From the NCBI RefSeq assembly GCF_009765775.1, contig NZ_LMUU01000274.1, positions 37,718 through 74,880 of the forward strand: 37,163 nucleotides of DNA, written 5' to 3'. Source of the stretch: Beijerinckia sp. L45. GTDB lineage: Bacteria > Pseudomonadota > Alphaproteobacteria > Rhizobiales > Beijerinckiaceae. The notes below the pieces were generated by a model. The model was not told the DNA's origin. It saw nothing but the letters and a program-made list of their open reading frames with translations, and ran no database searches. Numbering within the stretch: the stretch's first letter is position 1; the number at the start of each line of letters is the position of its first letter. Both the position numbers and the translations under genes were made by a program. Positions 35,805-37,163 of the stretch are shown piece by piece.

Positions 35805-35827
35805 GGAGCCGCGTCTGCGCGGAAAAA

Positions 35828-35963
35828 CCCATTGATTGCTTGGCTGAGGCTCGCTCTCGAATTTGCGCGCGTCAAGGATGAAACCAGCGGAGCAGGCGGC
35901 GCTTCGCGCCGTCCTTGACCCGCGCAAATTCGAGAGCAGACTGGCTACCAAGCGATCAAAGGG
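35828..35963. repeat. long imperfect inverted repeat (about 52-bp arms)
   Basis: Arms 35828-35879 and 35911-35963 share GCTCTCGAATTTGCGCG followed by GTCAAGGA with one mismatch, and outer ends CCC.TTGAT.GCTTGG. The 31-bp centre holds another small hairpin (GGCGC-TTC-GCGCC). It could be a miniature mobile element or a structured RNA. With the REP-like units it fills the 476 bp between sdhE and higA, where no gene is seen. Confidence 0.75.
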
Positions 35964-36038
35964 TCGGTCTGCGACCGGATCGCGCCCTCATACCGTAGCC
36001 GCCGCCCGGCCGTTGAGGCTCGCGCTCAGACGACCGGG

Positions 36039-36419
36039 TCATGCTGCCTTGTCAGGGACGGTCGGACGGATCAAGACGTCAGCGGAAATGCCAAGATGCT
36101 GGTGGAGCCGCCGGATCATCGCCATGGACAGGCTGCGCTGGCGGTTCATGATCTCCGCAACACGCGCTCGTGTCCCGATGAGCGGTTCGAGGTCCTTTCG
36201 GCTCAACCCCTGCTGCTCCATGCGAAATGCGATCGCGTCAATCGGATCAGGCGGATCCATGGGATCGTGCTGTGCTTCATAGGCGTCGATCAGGGTCGCC
36301 AACACGTCGAGCCGGTCGCCTTTTGCGGTGCCGGTCTTCGCGCCCCACAGGCGCGCCACGTCTGCAAGCGCGTTTTCGTAATCCGCCTCTGTGCGGATCG
36401 GTTTCAATTCAGCCGCCAT
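36039..36419 (-). CDS. higA: HigA-family antitoxin
   Basis: The 126-residue protein begins with KPIRTEADYENALADVARLW, typical of HigA antitoxins, and has an XRE-type helix-turn-helix in the C-terminal half (GLSRKDLEPLIGTRARVAEI then MNRQRSLSMAMIRRLHQHLG). It should bind the HigB toxin and repress the operon. A strong GGAGGT lies 6 bases before the ATG at 36419. It overlaps the end of higB by 11 bp, in the toxin-first order usual for this family. Confidence 0.93.
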   Translation of the reverse strand: MAAELKPIRTEADYENALADVARLWGAKTGTAKGDRLDVLATLIDAYEAQHDPMDPPDPIDAIAFRMEQQGLSRKDLEPLIGTRARVAEIMNRQRSLSMAMIRRLHQHLGISADVLIRPTVPDKAA

Positions 36420-36732
36420 GGCGCACCTCCGTCACATCGATCTTGTCGTAAGCCTTGTGGGTCCCGATCCATTTGATCCAGACGATCGCCTTCTGGAAAT
36501 CCACCGACACGACGAGACGATAATCGTTACCCTTGATGTTGAAGACGATTCGTTCGGCGGTGACGACACTTGCCGTCGCATAACGTTTTTTGATGTCGGC
36601 CGTACTTTTCCAGGTTGCTCCGCTGACTTCATCGAACCAGGCGTCGAGAGACGCTTTGACCGCTTGCTGGTCCCTCCCGTCTGACAGGCTCGCGATGAAC
36701 GCGCGCAGCGTGCGGCGGGCGATAACTCTCAT
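36409..36732 (-). CDS. higB: HigB-family mRNA interferase toxin
   Basis: From the ATG at 36732, with AGAGG about 6 bases upstream, the toxin has 107 residues. It starts RVIARRTLRAFI and has WKSTADIKKRYATASVV, ERIVFNIKGNDYRLVVSVDF, then IVWIKWIGTHKAYDKIDV, which are the strand motifs of the ribosome-associated HigB RelE-fold toxins. The family cleaves mRNA during translation. First gene of a higBA pair that lies between recG and sdhE. Both motif set and length are complete, so it is probably active or recently so. Confidence 0.93.
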   Translation of the reverse strand: MRVIARRTLRAFIASLSDGRDQQAVKASLDAWFDEVSGATWKSTADIKKRYATASVVTAERIVFNIKGNDYRLVVSVDFQKAIVWIKWIGTHKAYDKIDVTEVRHGG

Positions 36733-36845
36733 TGCCACCTCTTAACATGGTCCCAATCTGGGATCAACGGATCGCCAGCCCCGTTGAAGCGCGCGCCCGC
36801 CCGCGCTAGCGTCCGCGCGCCGCAGCACGCGGCCACCGGAACCCG

Positions 36846-37163
36846 ATGCGACCCACCCTCCTGACACCTTTGTTCGCCTCTGCCGCCGCCCTGCCCGGCA
36901 TCGGGCCCAAGACCGGCAAGCTGCTCGACCGGCTGCTCGGGCCGGCCAACGGCACGGCACGCATTTTGGACCTGCTGTTCCACCTGCCACATGCCGTCAT
37001 CGACCGGCGCAACCAGCCCCCGATCGCCGAGGCGCCGATCGACGTCGTGGTGACGCTGAAGGCTCGCGTCACCGAGCACCGTGCCCCGCCGCCGCGCTCG
37101 CGCGCGCCCTACAAGGTGCTGATCGAGGACGAGACCGGCGACGTGCTGCTGATCTTCTTTCTC
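36846..37163 (+). CDS. recG: ATP-dependent DNA helicase RecG (5' part)
   Basis: RecG remodels stalled replication forks and Holliday junctions. Only the first 106 codons are present; the gene runs off the window's right edge. LPGIGPKTGKLLDRLLG is the helix-hairpin-helix-like opening, followed by LDLLFHLPHAVIDRR and the start of the OB-fold wedge domain (APYKVLIEDETGDVLLIFF). It is divergent from higB across 113 bp. Together with sdhE and mfd this is a common rhizobial neighbourhood. Confidence 0.95.
   Translation, partial: MRPTLLTPLFASAAALPGIGPKTGKLLDRLLGPANGTARILDLLFHLPHAVIDRRNQPPIAEAPIDVVVTLKARVTEHRAPPPRSRAPYKVLIEDETGDVLLIFFL

Overview
The window is GC-rich, densely coding chromosomal DNA from an alphaproteobacterium, most likely of the order Hyphomicrobiales (rhizobial group). 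This rests on protein character and gene order: lytic transglycosylase/dapA/smpB, aspS/rnd/ppx/ppk, folE/hisI/patatin/CBS and recG/sdhE/mfd. No species can be named from sequence alone. There are no rRNA genes, CRISPR arrays, integrases or complete insertion sequences.

Layout. 1-4.4 kb: smpB and dapA (minus) divergent from a soluble lytic transglycosylase, then a single-domain response regulator. 4.5-7.8 kb: an alpha/beta hydrolase, then a cation:dicarboxylate/amino-acid symporter gene overlapping a periplasmic amino-acid binding protein gene. 7.9-12.4 kb: envelope and small secreted proteins (a TonB-like protein, a DUF2147 protein, hypotheticals), tRNA-Ser(GCU), and a Lys/Ala-rich histone H1-like protein. 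12.9-17.5 kb: gatB and aspS, with a toxin-antitoxin cluster between them. 17.7-23.9 kb: a DUF1640-like protein, RNase D, the ppk-ppx polyphosphate operon and a CBS protein. 24-28.1 kb: a patatin-like lipase, hisI, folE, an atypical Fe-S scaffold, a MipA/OmpV porin and yidD. 28.2-31.4 kb: a His-rich secreted protein, a nitroreductase, and a glycosyltransferase convergent with a hexapeptide-repeat acyltransferase; this last pair has AT-rich patches and looks acquired. 31.5-37.2 kb: mfd and sdhE, a repeat-packed intergenic stretch, a higBA toxin-antitoxin pair, and the 5' end of recG.

How genes fit together. GatB and the aspartyl-tRNA synthetase belong to one pathway: the synthetase carries the His typical of non-discriminating enzymes, which make Asp-tRNA(Asn) for GatCAB to amidate. 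Ppk and Ppx make and break polyphosphate. Mfd and RecG act in DNA repair. DapA feeds lysine and peptidoglycan precursors while the transglycosylase recycles peptidoglycan.

The most unusual locus is 14454-15627. A BrnT-type RNase toxin gene is followed by one antitoxin gene whose N-terminus resembles the acidic leader of BrnT-partner antitoxins. The rest of that protein is an MNT nucleotidyltransferase, the partner of the HepT toxin encoded next. This looks like two toxin-antitoxin systems merged through a chimeric antitoxin. A second notable pattern is one palindromic repeat family present three times, each time between convergent genes.
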